From contig CAYMAI010000008.1 of the NCBI GenBank assembly GCA_964388445.1, positions 83,848 through 147,847 on the forward strand: DNA of 64,000 nt, written 5' to 3'. The notes beneath the pieces were generated by a model that was given only the letters and a program-made list of their open reading frames with translations, did no database searches and was not told the origin of the DNA. A program made the position numbers and the translations under genes. Positions 17,313 to 24,170 of this stretch are shown one piece after another. This DNA comes from CAYMAI01 sp964388445 (GTDB lineage: Bacteria; 4484-113; JAGGVC01). Each line of letters opens with the position of its first letter. Position 1 is the stretch's first letter.

Positions 17313-18933
17313 ACTCGCCGCTCCAGTTATTATCGCCGCCGCCGCGCTTATCGCCATTACAGCTTTTTCACCGCAAACATACGCCGCGGAACTCGCCGGA
17401 TTTCCCGAAATTACGACCTCGTTCCAATTCAGAAGCGAAGATTTCACGGACCCCGGAAGCGACCGCACGACGGCAGTTTTCGCTTTAATGCTCTCGTCGA
17501 AAATGGGGTTTTCCACCGAAGCGCTGACAGGCAATTTCTCCGTAAACTATAACGGCGAACTTCTGGAAAACGAACTCATCGGAGCAGGTTTTGCCGAAGT
17601 GCGCTCGACGCAAAAGTACAAAATAAATCTCGGCGCGTCCACGAAAGACGGCCGGCTTTCGATGGGAACGGAGTTATCGACAAGAGATACATACTTTCGC
17701 CGAGACCGGTTCGATTCGCTTCTCGCAACCGAAACTTTTCAGTACGTCAGCGGAACGATTACGGTTTCAGTCCCCCCCTACCCCGTATTTACGGGCGCGG
17801 TCTCGAACGAGCGCAGCGTGTCGCGAAAAATAGATCCGATTTCGTCCAGCCAGGCGCTCAGCGCCGTGGTGGCGGGAACTTGGAATTCCGGGCCGCTGAA
17901 CCTTTCGGTCGCAAAATCGAGAATAGAATCGAAAAACGACTTTTTCGGCAACCCGCCGACGATTACCGAGCAAACCCTTGTCAACGGCGCGGCCGTCCTT
18001 CCTCTCGGCGGCGCATGGACAATGTCGAACGTTCTGCGATATACGGAGGAAGAGCGAAGCCTTTTCTTTCAATCCGGCGCATCCAGCAAAAGCATCACCG
18101 CGGTCGGTCAAACCACGTTCAGCAGCGGCGAACTTGCGCCTGGGCTCAGCGCGCGCGTCGAACTTCGCGGCGAAAACCGCACGTTCACGAACGAAACCTC
18201 GAATAGTTCGTCGTTTTCGCAGTCGGCAAACCTGACGTATAAAATGCCGGGCGAAATTCTCGGCGACGACCGCTGGACGCTCCAGTTCGCCAACACCGAC
18301 ACGGACAGCGGAGGAAGAAGTACGAACGTTCAGCGCCACGCCCTCGGTTGGCAGTTTTTTCCCGCGAGCGGCGCGAGCGTCGCCGCCACGTACAGCGGCC
18401 AAACATCTACGGACAACGACCTCGGCCGCAAAAACGACGAGCGCACGGCGTTCGATTTGCGGTTCGGATTCGCGCCGGGAAAACTGAACTTGACCGGCGC
18501 ATACACATTCAACCTCGTCGAAGGCGCCGCCGGGCAAGAATCGAGGCTGAATACGCTCGGGCTGTCCGCGGGGTATCAGGCGACGGACAGGCTTACGCTT
18601 TCGACGGCCATAAACCAATACGAAGACCGGAACATCCCCGCAAGCCCGCTGGGCCGTGTAAACGTAAGCGACAAAACCACTTGGTCGTTCGGCGCGAATT
18701 ACAGGCCGCTGCCGGAGCTGACTATGAACGCGAGTTACTCGCTCGACGTTCAAGACAACACGGCGGCGAACAAGACCGACACCCGCCGGCTAAGATTCGA
18801 TATGAATTATCAGATTACGCGCCAAGTTAAATTCACGCTGTTTTACGACAATACGGACTATTCCCGGTTCGGCGACCCCGGCGCGGCGAGCCGGAATTCG
18901 ATTTTGCAGACGCAAGTGACGGTCACGTTCTGA
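17305..18933 (+). CDS. Predicted outer-membrane beta-barrel protein
   Basis: 542 residues. Signal peptide about 1-28 (MIKLAAPVIIAAAALIAITA, then SPQTYAA). The remainder alternates polar and hydrophobic residues in many short strands rich in Thr, Ser, Asn and aromatic residues. It ends TQVTVTF, with the C-terminal Phe that the BAM machinery recognises. Roughly 20 or more strands are plausible. The start codon lies inside the upstream lipoprotein gene (ATGATTAA overlap), so the pair is translationally coupled. No plug, TonB box or enzyme motif is visible. A role as a passive pore, or as an anchor for the two propeller proteins, is inference. Confidence 0.82.
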   Translation: MIKLAAPVIIAAAALIAITAFSPQTYAAELAGFPEITTSFQFRSEDFTDPGSDRTTAVFALMLSSKMGFSTEALTGNFSVNYNGELLENELIGAGFAEVRSTQKYKINLGASTKDGRLSMGTELSTRDTYFRRDRFDSLLATETFQYVSGTITVSVPPYPVFTGAVSNERSVSRKIDPISSSQALSAVVAGTWNSGPLNLSVAKSRIESKNDFFGNPPTITEQTLVNGAAVLPLGGAWTMSNVLRYTEEERSLFFQSGASSKSITAVGQTTFSSGELAPGLSARVELRGENRTFTNETSNSSSFSQSANLTYKMPGEILGDDRWTLQFANTDTDSGGRSTNVQRHALGWQFFPASGASVAATYSGQTSTDNDLGRKNDERTAFDLRFGFAPGKLNLTGAYTFNLVEGAAGQESRLNTLGLSAGYQATDRLTLSTAINQYEDRNIPASPLGRVNVSDKTTWSFGANYRPLPELTMNASYSLDVQDNTAANKTDTRRLRFDMNYQITRQVKFTLFYDNTDYSRFGDPGAASRNSILQTQVTVTF

Positions 18934-18956
18934 TGTGGCTTAAATCGGGCGATTCC

Positions 18957-18965
18957 TGATATAAT
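18957..18965 (+). promoter_or_regulatory. Extended -10 (TGATATAAT) of the ABC ATPase gene
   Basis: TG 18957-18958, TATAAT 18960-18965. A leader of about 20 bases carries GGAG ahead of the ATG at 18993. The -35 region is poor, as usual for extended -10 promoters. Confidence 0.55.
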
Positions 18966-18992
18966 CGCTTCGCCTTTGATGGAGAACAAACC

Positions 18993-19934
18993 ATGGCGAT
19001 GATCGAAGTTAAAAATCTGGTGAAGCGCTACAAGAATGTGGATGCGCTAAAGGGCGTGAACTTCACGGTTGACGAGGGCGACATATACGGCTTTATCGGC
19101 CCGAACGGCGCGGGCAAGACCACGTCCATCCGCATCCTTTCCACCCTTCTCATCCCCACCGAAGGCGAGGCGTACGTCGCGGGCTATAACTGCGTAAAGG
19201 AACCCGACAAAGTCCGCAAAATAATCGGCTATATGCCCGACTATTTCGGCGTTTATAACGACCTGCTCGTTTGGGAATATCTCGACTTTTTCGGCGCCGC
19301 CTACAAGATTCCGCGCGCCGATAGGGCGAAAATCATCGACCAAGTTCTCGAAATGACGAACCTCGGCGTAAAGCGCGACGCTTTCGTCAGCGAGCTCTCG
19401 AAGGGAATGAAACAGCGGCTCTGCCTCGCCCGCACGCTAATCCACGACCCGGACGTGCTCATCCTCGACGAACCCGCGTCCGGCCTCGACCCGCGTGCCC
19501 GCATCGAAATGCGCGAGCTCTTGAAAGAACTCAAAAGCATGAACAAAACGATATTCATTTCAAGCCACATCTTGAGCGAGCTATCCGACTTCTGCAATAA
19601 AGTCGGCATTATCGAACTCGGCGAAATGGTGGTGAGCGGCAATATCGACGCGATTTTGAAACAGGTCTCGACCGGCCAGCTTATCCTAATCGAATTCGCG
19701 GAAGGAACCGAACTTGCCGCCGCGGCGCTTTCTCTCAAAGCCTTTCCGATGGTGGGCGAGGTTTGGGAGCGCGACGTAAACGCGCTCGAAGTGCACTTCG
19801 AAGGCGGCGAGGACGACACCTCCCAGCTTATGGGCCACCTTTTGACCGCAGGATTCAAAGTGAAATCGTTCAAAGAAGCCGTAAACGACCTCGAAGACAT
19901 TTTCATGAAGGTCACGAAAGGCAAGGTGCAGTAG
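18993..19934 (+). CDS. ABC transporter ATP-binding protein (ABC-2/CcmA-NodI type)
   Basis: 313 residues, the usual length for ATPases that drive ABC-2 exporters. Walker A is GPNGAGKT at about 35-42, the signature motif LSKGMKQR at about 135, Walker B LILDEP at about 157, and the switch His is in ISSHIL. The C-terminal extension (about 220-313) is the domain these ATPases use to contact the membrane partner. No permease gene is adjacent: the next gene on this strand begins far downstream and the neighbouring gene is on the other strand. The subunit must pair with a permease encoded elsewhere, or the locus has been rearranged. Substrate unknown. Confidence 0.92.
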   Translation: MAMIEVKNLVKRYKNVDALKGVNFTVDEGDIYGFIGPNGAGKTTSIRILSTLLIPTEGEAYVAGYNCVKEPDKVRKIIGYMPDYFGVYNDLLVWEYLDFFGAAYKIPRADRAKIIDQVLEMTNLGVKRDAFVSELSKGMKQRLCLARTLIHDPDVLILDEPASGLDPRARIEMRELLKELKSMNKTIFISSHILSELSDFCNKVGIIELGEMVVSGNIDAILKQVSTGQLILIEFAEGTELAAAALSLKAFPMVGEVWERDVNALEVHFEGGEDDTSQLMGHLLTAGFKVKSFKEAVNDLEDIFMKVTKGKVQ

Positions 19935-19982
19935 GTAACGAAGAACGATTCATCGGAGATTGCAGGTGCTGGTTGCGCCAGA

Positions 19983-20264
19983 CTATAAATACCCAATCCT
20001 CACTACGCCCTGCGTAACCCCGGGGACGTCCGGAAGGCCGTCGAGCCGCTCATACGGCAAGTCTGGGTGCGTAAGGTCAATCATTCCGGCTTCTATCGGC
20101 CTCGCGTCCGTTTCGGGCGAAAGTCCCATCTGATACCTAAGGTCGAGGACGCACATTTTCGTCCCATCATGCGATATGAAAAGCGGCATGTAATGCCGCC
20201 ACTCGCCGAGAAGCGTCCACTCGCCGGTTTTCCGCTCGGAACGCACCCAGTGAAAGATCGGCAA
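19983..20264 (-). CDS. Short frame of unknown function, start unclear (possible gene remnant)
   Basis: 93 residues from TTG 20264. The peptide looks protein-like (FHWVRSERKTGEWTLLGEWR, then PLFISHDGTKMCVLDLRYQM). The natural-looking sequence continues upstream in frame (SEAQKLSSDYPLP) to a stop near 20350 without any ATG, GTG or TTG. Either TTG 20264 is the true start, or this is the 3' end of a decayed gene. It lies 65 bases downstream of the selenoprotein gene on the same strand and may be co-transcribed with it. No family was recognised. Confidence 0.35.
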   Translation of the reverse strand: MPIFHWVRSERKTGEWTLLGEWRHYMPLFISHDGTKMCVLDLRYQMGLSPETDARPIEAGMIDLTHPDLPYERLDGLPDVPGVTQGVVRIGYL

Positions 20265-20329
20265 CGGATAGTCGCTGGATAGCTTTTGCGCCTCCGACCT
20301 AATTCGGCTAGCAACTTTACAGGTTCTAT

Positions 20330-21136
20330 CTACACCCTCGCCCTAACCCTCTCGCCGACAGCGCGGCCGAAGAACTTGCTTTCGACTTTCACGGTAAGGT
20401 CGAACGCGTATATTCCGTCGGCTTTGCCGAGGTCTATTTCGCCCGATGCCTTGTTCGCCGATGCCTTGAACTTTTTGACCGTCGCGTTTTCGTCCCAGAC
20501 GGTTTTACCGTCCGCGGTTTGCTTAGCCAGCCTGAATTCCGCGACGATTTCGTACGCGGCCGCTTCGGGATTGTTCACTTCGTAAGCGAACTTCAGCCCG
20601 GCCGCGCCTTCGACACGCTTCACCGAAATCGTGAGAGGTTTGAAACTTTGCCCCGCGGCGATAACTTTGTCCACGTCGGCCAGATTCTCGGTGCGAATGC
20701 CGTTAAGCAGCACTCTGCCGTCCGGCCCGACGAGCATTAGCTCCGGAATGCTGCGGATGCCGTAAAGCGCGGCTAGCTGGCTGTCCCAGCCGCCCCAATC
20801 GCTCACTATCGGCCAAGGCACGTCCTTCGCCACTTTTTTGATTTCGTCCTTCGTGTCCTCGGTGTCCAAGCTGACCGTGAGGAACTTAAGTTTATCGCCA
20901 TGACCGTTAGCTTTGAAATACTCGACTATGTGCGGCAACTCCGCCATACAGCCGCCTCACCAAGTGGCCATGAAATCGACGAGCACATATTTTCCGCCGA
21001 GCGCGGCGAGCGACACGTCTTTGCCGTCCACCGACTTCGCGCTGAAATCCGGCGCCGGCTGGCCGACGGGCACTTTCGCGACCGCCGCACCGCCAAGCAG
21101 CGCGAGCGCGAGTAAAGACAATATTAACAACCGCAT
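20330..21136 (-). CDS. Thioredoxin-like (TlpA/ResA-type) selenoprotein with W-U-G-G-C motif
   Basis: 268 residues if the in-frame TGA at 20957-20959 is read as selenocysteine. The start is ATG 21136 with AAAGGAG eight bases upstream. Signal peptide about 1-20 (MRLLILSLLALALLGGAAVA), so it acts outside the cytoplasm. The thioredoxin-like part opens PVGQPAPDFSAKSVDGKDVS and reaches VLVDFMATW, then UGA, then GGCMAELPHIVEYF. The UGA takes the place of the first Cys of the CxxC redox motif (Sec60), and the frame continues unbroken to IRSIPELMLVGPDGRVL, which holds the family cis-Pro. A C-terminal beta-rich domain (about 165-268) follows. A simple nonsense mutation would be unlikely to fall at just this codon with both halves so well preserved. 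The expected role is thiol-disulfide exchange in the periplasm. Confidence 0.88.
20932..20955 (-). promoter_or_regulatory. Candidate bacterial SECIS hairpin
   Basis: Directly after the UGA, GCGGC (+2 to +6) can pair with GCCGC (+21 to +25). An alternative inner stem GGC/GCC encloses the loop GGAGTT. The distance suits bacterial SECIS elements, but this is by eye only and not folded. Confidence 0.3.
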
Positions 21137-21164
21137 ATCAATCACTCCTTTGCCAAAGCCCAAT

Positions 21165-21170
21165 TCTATA
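21165..21170 (-). promoter_or_regulatory. Possible -10 (TATAGA) of the thioredoxin-like selenoprotein gene
   Basis: On the minus strand, TATAGA lies 28 bases before the ATG at 21136, leaving a short leader with AAAGGAG. The match is weaker than others in the window. Confidence 0.3.
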
Positions 21171-21362
21171 CCCTCCGAATCGCCGCTTGAGCGAATGACG
21201 CCGGGAGTTTCGCGGTTTTTAACATTTGTGTGTGCGCACGCGGGCGCGGGCGGCTTGAAGTGAATTCGGGTACAAGGCGCGGCGAATGAGGCCAAGGTGC
21301 GAATGCTAGTTGGGTTTCATAATAGTGCCGGTAAAGACGGTAAAGGTAAAACGCGTCAGCGG

Positions 21363-21671
21363 CTAATATTCGTCCATGAAAAGCTCGATAACGCGGTCGC
21401 GATACCGGCGATAGCGCGACGCCGCATGGTCGTCTATGGTATCGAGAAAGTCGATAATCGAATTCACATAAAGTACGGCGTCGCCGTAGTCCCGCTTTTC
21501 CACGAGGTCGCGCAGAAAAAAGTCGTGGCGCCTGTTCTGCGACAGATCCGAATCCGTAGCGAGTTCGCCCGTGCGCGCAAGGTGCTCTTGAAGAGCGGTA
21601 TAGCGTTCGAGCAAAAACGGAACGTCGTATCTGCTCGACACAGAATTTCCGTTTGATATCGTCGTTTCCAT
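21363..21671 (-). CDS. Small protein of unknown function (102 aa)
   Basis: Start ATG 21671 preceded by GAGG; an upstream ATG at 21704 adds eleven residues. The protein is acidic and mostly helical by composition (VPFLLERYTALQEHLARTGE, DAVLYVNSIIDFLDTIDDHA, YRDRVIELFMDEY). No cysteine, signal peptide or membrane segment. The sequence looks coding, but I recognise no family. It is divergent from the glycosyltransferase gene. Confidence 0.55.
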   Translation of the reverse strand: METTISNGNSVSSRYDVPFLLERYTALQEHLARTGELATDSDLSQNRRHDFFLRDLVEKRDYGDAVLYVNSIIDFLDTIDDHAASRYRRYRDRVIELFMDEY

Positions 21672-21790
21672 ATTCCTCACGGCGGCATGGAACTTATGCG
21701 GCATATTATTTTACCGCATAAACATATACAAAATGCAAGCAAAACGGCATAAACAGGAAAAATATCCCGCATGAAAGCGGCATGTTTATG

Positions 21791-21796
21791 TATAAT
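21791..21796 (+). promoter_or_regulatory. -10 box (TATAAT) giving a leaderless TTG start
   Basis: A perfect TATAAT seven bases before the in-frame TTG at 21804. That codon is also where glycosyltransferase homology predicts the protein to begin. Confidence 0.6.
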
Positions 21797-21803
21797 TCCG
21801 CCG

Positions 21804-23015
21804 TTGAAAATCGGTTTCGACATGCAGGCGCTCATCGGGGGCGGGGCAACCGGCCTGGGTACTTTCGCGCGGGGCGTGCTATGGGCGATGGAATCGTTGA
21901 CCAAGGGCGCAATCGAACTGCCCGACGTGCGCCGTGACTTGCCCGGCAGAATTTCGGACGCAATCAGGCGGATTCCGGACTGGCCCCGGAATATCGAAAT
22001 CGTCAGGCTCTATCCGAACAGGCTCGAAAAACCGCTCGCATCCGCGCTGCAACGAGTAATCTGGGAGCAGCAGCAGCTTCCGGCGCTTGCGATGGCGGAA
22101 GGAGTGAATGCTCTATTCTCGCCCGCGCTCGGAGTGCCGCTGAAACTCGATATCCCGAAAATCGCCACCGTGCACGATTTGATTCCGCTTCACAAGGAGC
22201 GGACGTATGCGATTTCGGATTTGTATTTTCAACGTTATTTGCCGAAGTGCTATACCTCGCTAGACTTCGCCACGTTTCATACCGAGACCGTACGCGGGGA
22301 ATTCGCAGCGAAGTTTCCGAAGTTCGACAAAGAGAACATGATCGTCGTTCCGGCTTTCGCGGCGTCGCTTTCGCCCCTTCTCAACCCGCCGACGTCCGGA
22401 GGCGGATGGGACGAGCGCGAATCCGAATATGCTTTATCCGCAAATCCCGTTCCCTTTTCGGAACGGCGCGGCTTCGTCTGCGTCGCAAGTTTCGAAGAGC
22501 GCAAAAATCTCGGTCTCGCGCTCGACGCATACGCGAAGCTGGGACTCGACCTTATGGAGAAACACCCGCTTTACTTCATCGGAAAAGGCGGCGAAGAAAG
22601 GCCGGTTTTCTGGTCGCTAATCGAAGAAGGCGGGCTTGCGAAGTACGTAAAACTAACCGGCTTTTTAAATCAGCGCGAGCTTGTGAAATTCCTTCGAACC
22701 TCGGTCGCGCTGATTTTCCCCAGCACGGACGAGGGTTTCGGAATGCCGCCGCTCGAAGCGATGAGCTTCGGCACGCCGGCGATTATTTCGGACGCGCCGG
22801 CGGTGGCGGAAGTTTACGGGGGAGTTTGTCCGGCCGTCGAACGGACGGATGCCGACAATCTGGCGAGCGAATTGAAAAGGCTCGCGAATTACGAGGATTA
22901 CTGGAGAAAGCTGTCGGATAAGTGCCATTCGTTTTCAAAAAACTTTTCGCCGCAACGGACGGCAGCGGCCATTCTGGGAGCGGTTTCCTGGTGCGCCGAA
23001 ACCCGTGGAATATAG
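21804..23015 (+). CDS. GT-B glycosyltransferase (group 1/GT4-like)
   Basis: 403 residues from TTG 21804. The start is set by TATAAT seven bases upstream and by the typical N-terminus MKIGFDMQALIGGGATGLGT; the frame extends eleven codons further up, but those lie over the promoter. The N-terminal domain carries the acceptor region (IATVHDLIPLHKERTY). The C-terminal nucleotide-sugar domain includes FVCVASFEERKNLGLALDAY, the YVKLTGFLNQRELVKFL strand-helix and the E-x7-E type motif STDEGFGMPPLEAMSFGTP at about 305-323. It probably transfers a hexose onto a surface polysaccharide or lipid. No other glycan gene is adjacent apart from the DegT enzyme 19 kb away. Confidence 0.9.
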   Translation: MKIGFDMQALIGGGATGLGTFARGVLWAMESLTKGAIELPDVRRDLPGRISDAIRRIPDWPRNIEIVRLYPNRLEKPLASALQRVIWEQQQLPALAMAEGVNALFSPALGVPLKLDIPKIATVHDLIPLHKERTYAISDLYFQRYLPKCYTSLDFATFHTETVRGEFAAKFPKFDKENMIVVPAFAASLSPLLNPPTSGGGWDERESEYALSANPVPFSERRGFVCVASFEERKNLGLALDAYAKLGLDLMEKHPLYFIGKGGEERPVFWSLIEEGGLAKYVKLTGFLNQRELVKFLRTSVALIFPSTDEGFGMPPLEAMSFGTPAIISDAPAVAEVYGGVCPAVERTDADNLASELKRLANYEDYWRKLSDKCHSFSKNFSPQRTAAAILGAVSWCAETRGI

Positions 23016-23046
23016 CTGGGCGGTTTGCTCGGTTCGCCGGCTGGCT

Positions 23047-23052
23047 TATAAT
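23047..23052 (+). promoter_or_regulatory. -10 box (TATAAT) giving a leaderless GTG start
   Basis: TATAAT six bases before GTG 23059, with a weak TTGCTC at 23025-23030 as a possible -35. No ribosome-binding site in the gap. Confidence 0.6.
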
Positions 23053-23058
23053 CTTTGA

Positions 23059-23778
23059 GTGATTCTCCTTATCGACCTGGACAACACTATTTATCCCGCG
23101 AGCTGCGGGCTTCTTCGCGCCATAGACCGGCGGATGAGCAAGTTCATGACCGAAAAGCTCGGCTTCAACCCCGTGGAAGTGGACGCCGTACGCGTGAAAT
23201 ACTGGCAAAAATACGGCACAACTTTGCGCGGCCTTCGCGAGACCATCGGCGTGGACGAGCTGGATTTTCTTGCATACGTTCATGAGCTTGACCTCGAAAG
23301 CCATATCGAAGCCGACGTCAAGCTGCGTGAAATGCTCGATTCGCTGCCTCATCCGAAGTACATATACACGAACGCCGACCGTAGCCACGCGGAAAGGGTG
23401 CTGGAAGCTATGCGTCTTTCCGGCGCGTTCGCGGAAATTTTCGACATAATCTCGCTCGGCATGACCGGCAAGCCAGACCCGCTCTCGTACGCGCTCGTCG
23501 AAGAAAAACTCGCGGCGCTCGACGGAAACCAATCCGGCAAAGCCGCCTTCGCCCGCTCCGATAGCTCGCCGGAAACGATTATCTTTTTCGACGATTACGC
23601 AAAATATCTCGAACCCGCGAAGCTGCGAGGCTGGATAACGGTTCATGTCGAGGAAGATTCCGGCGCGGGCGCCGTTAAAGGCGGCGCGGAGCCATGGGTA
23701 GATTTTACCGTGAAAACCATATACGATGCGCCGCAAGTGATTGAGATAATCGAGCGGAAAACGGCAGGTGCAAAATGA
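23059..23778 (+). CDS. HAD-superfamily phosphatase, pyrimidine 5'-nucleotidase-like
   Basis: 239 residues from GTG 23059. HAD motifs are all present: nucleophile IDLDNTIYP at about 5-13, YTNAD at about 97, Lys in GKPDPLSYA near 137, and the acidic FFDDYAKYL near 175. The DLDNTIYP start together with the KYGTTLRGL cap region resembles the Sdt1/PhoE-like pyrimidine nucleotidase group, which dephosphorylates UMP or CMP. The true substrate is uncertain. The stop overlaps the acpS start by four bases, so the two genes are co-translated. The mRNA is probably leaderless. Confidence 0.88.
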   Translation: MILLIDLDNTIYPASCGLLRAIDRRMSKFMTEKLGFNPVEVDAVRVKYWQKYGTTLRGLRETIGVDELDFLAYVHELDLESHIEADVKLREMLDSLPHPKYIYTNADRSHAERVLEAMRLSGAFAEIFDIISLGMTGKPDPLSYALVEEKLAALDGNQSGKAAFARSDSSPETIIFFDDYAKYLEPAKLRGWITVHVEEDSGAGAVKGGAEPWVDFTVKTIYDAPQVIEIIERKTAGAK

Positions 23779-24170
23779 TTTACGGCATAGGAACAGACTT
23801 AATCGAGGTCGCTCGCGTGGCGAAAGTGTGCCAGTCGAATCCGCGATTCGTCGAACGTGTATTTACGGATAACGAAAAAGCGTACAGCTTTAAAAATAAA
23901 AAAAATCCGTACATGCACCTTGCTGCAAGCTGGGCCGCGAAGGAATCGCTATACAAAGCGGCAAACGTCAAATGCAGATATGCGGACGTCGAAGTGGCTC
24001 ACGAAGAATCCGGCAAGCCGTATTTCAGGTTTCAGCACGAACTCGCCCAGCGCCTTGCGGAATTCACGTTCCACCTATCGATTAGCCACATCAAAGATTA
24101 CGCTACCGCGGTCGTCGTCGCCGAAGCGCGTCCGTCGATGCATCAGCTGGTCGAAATCACTATGTCATAG
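23775..24170 (+). CDS. acpS: Holo-[acyl-carrier-protein] synthase
   Basis: 131 residues, normal for AcpS. It attaches 4'-phosphopantetheine from CoA to acyl carrier protein in the cytosol. Signatures are GIGTDLIEVARV at the N-terminus (Mg-binding Asp8), AASWAAKESLYKA at about 53-65 (second metal ligand Glu and CoA-binding Lys), and LSISHIKDYATAVVVAE near the end. It starts inside the stop of the HAD gene (ATGA). Its 3' end overlaps the convergent PKD/PPC lipoprotein gene by 28 bases, an unusually tight arrangement. Confidence 0.95.
   Translation: MIYGIGTDLIEVARVAKVCQSNPRFVERVFTDNEKAYSFKNKKNPYMHLAASWAAKESLYKAANVKCRYADVEVAHEESGKPYFRFQHELAQRLAEFTFHLSISHIKDYATAVVVAEARPSMHQLVEITMS

Noticed and set aside
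17767..18753. 328-codon minus-strand frame inside the barrel gene
   Set aside because: Arg-rich antisense shadow; the plus-strand frame has signal peptide, barrel pattern and terminal Phe.
20957..20959. Interpretation of the TlpA-like gene as a pseudogene with a nonsense mutation
   Set aside because: The stop is UGA at the catalytic Cys position of a redox motif, the rest of the frame is intact, and a second independent case exists at 31536-31538.
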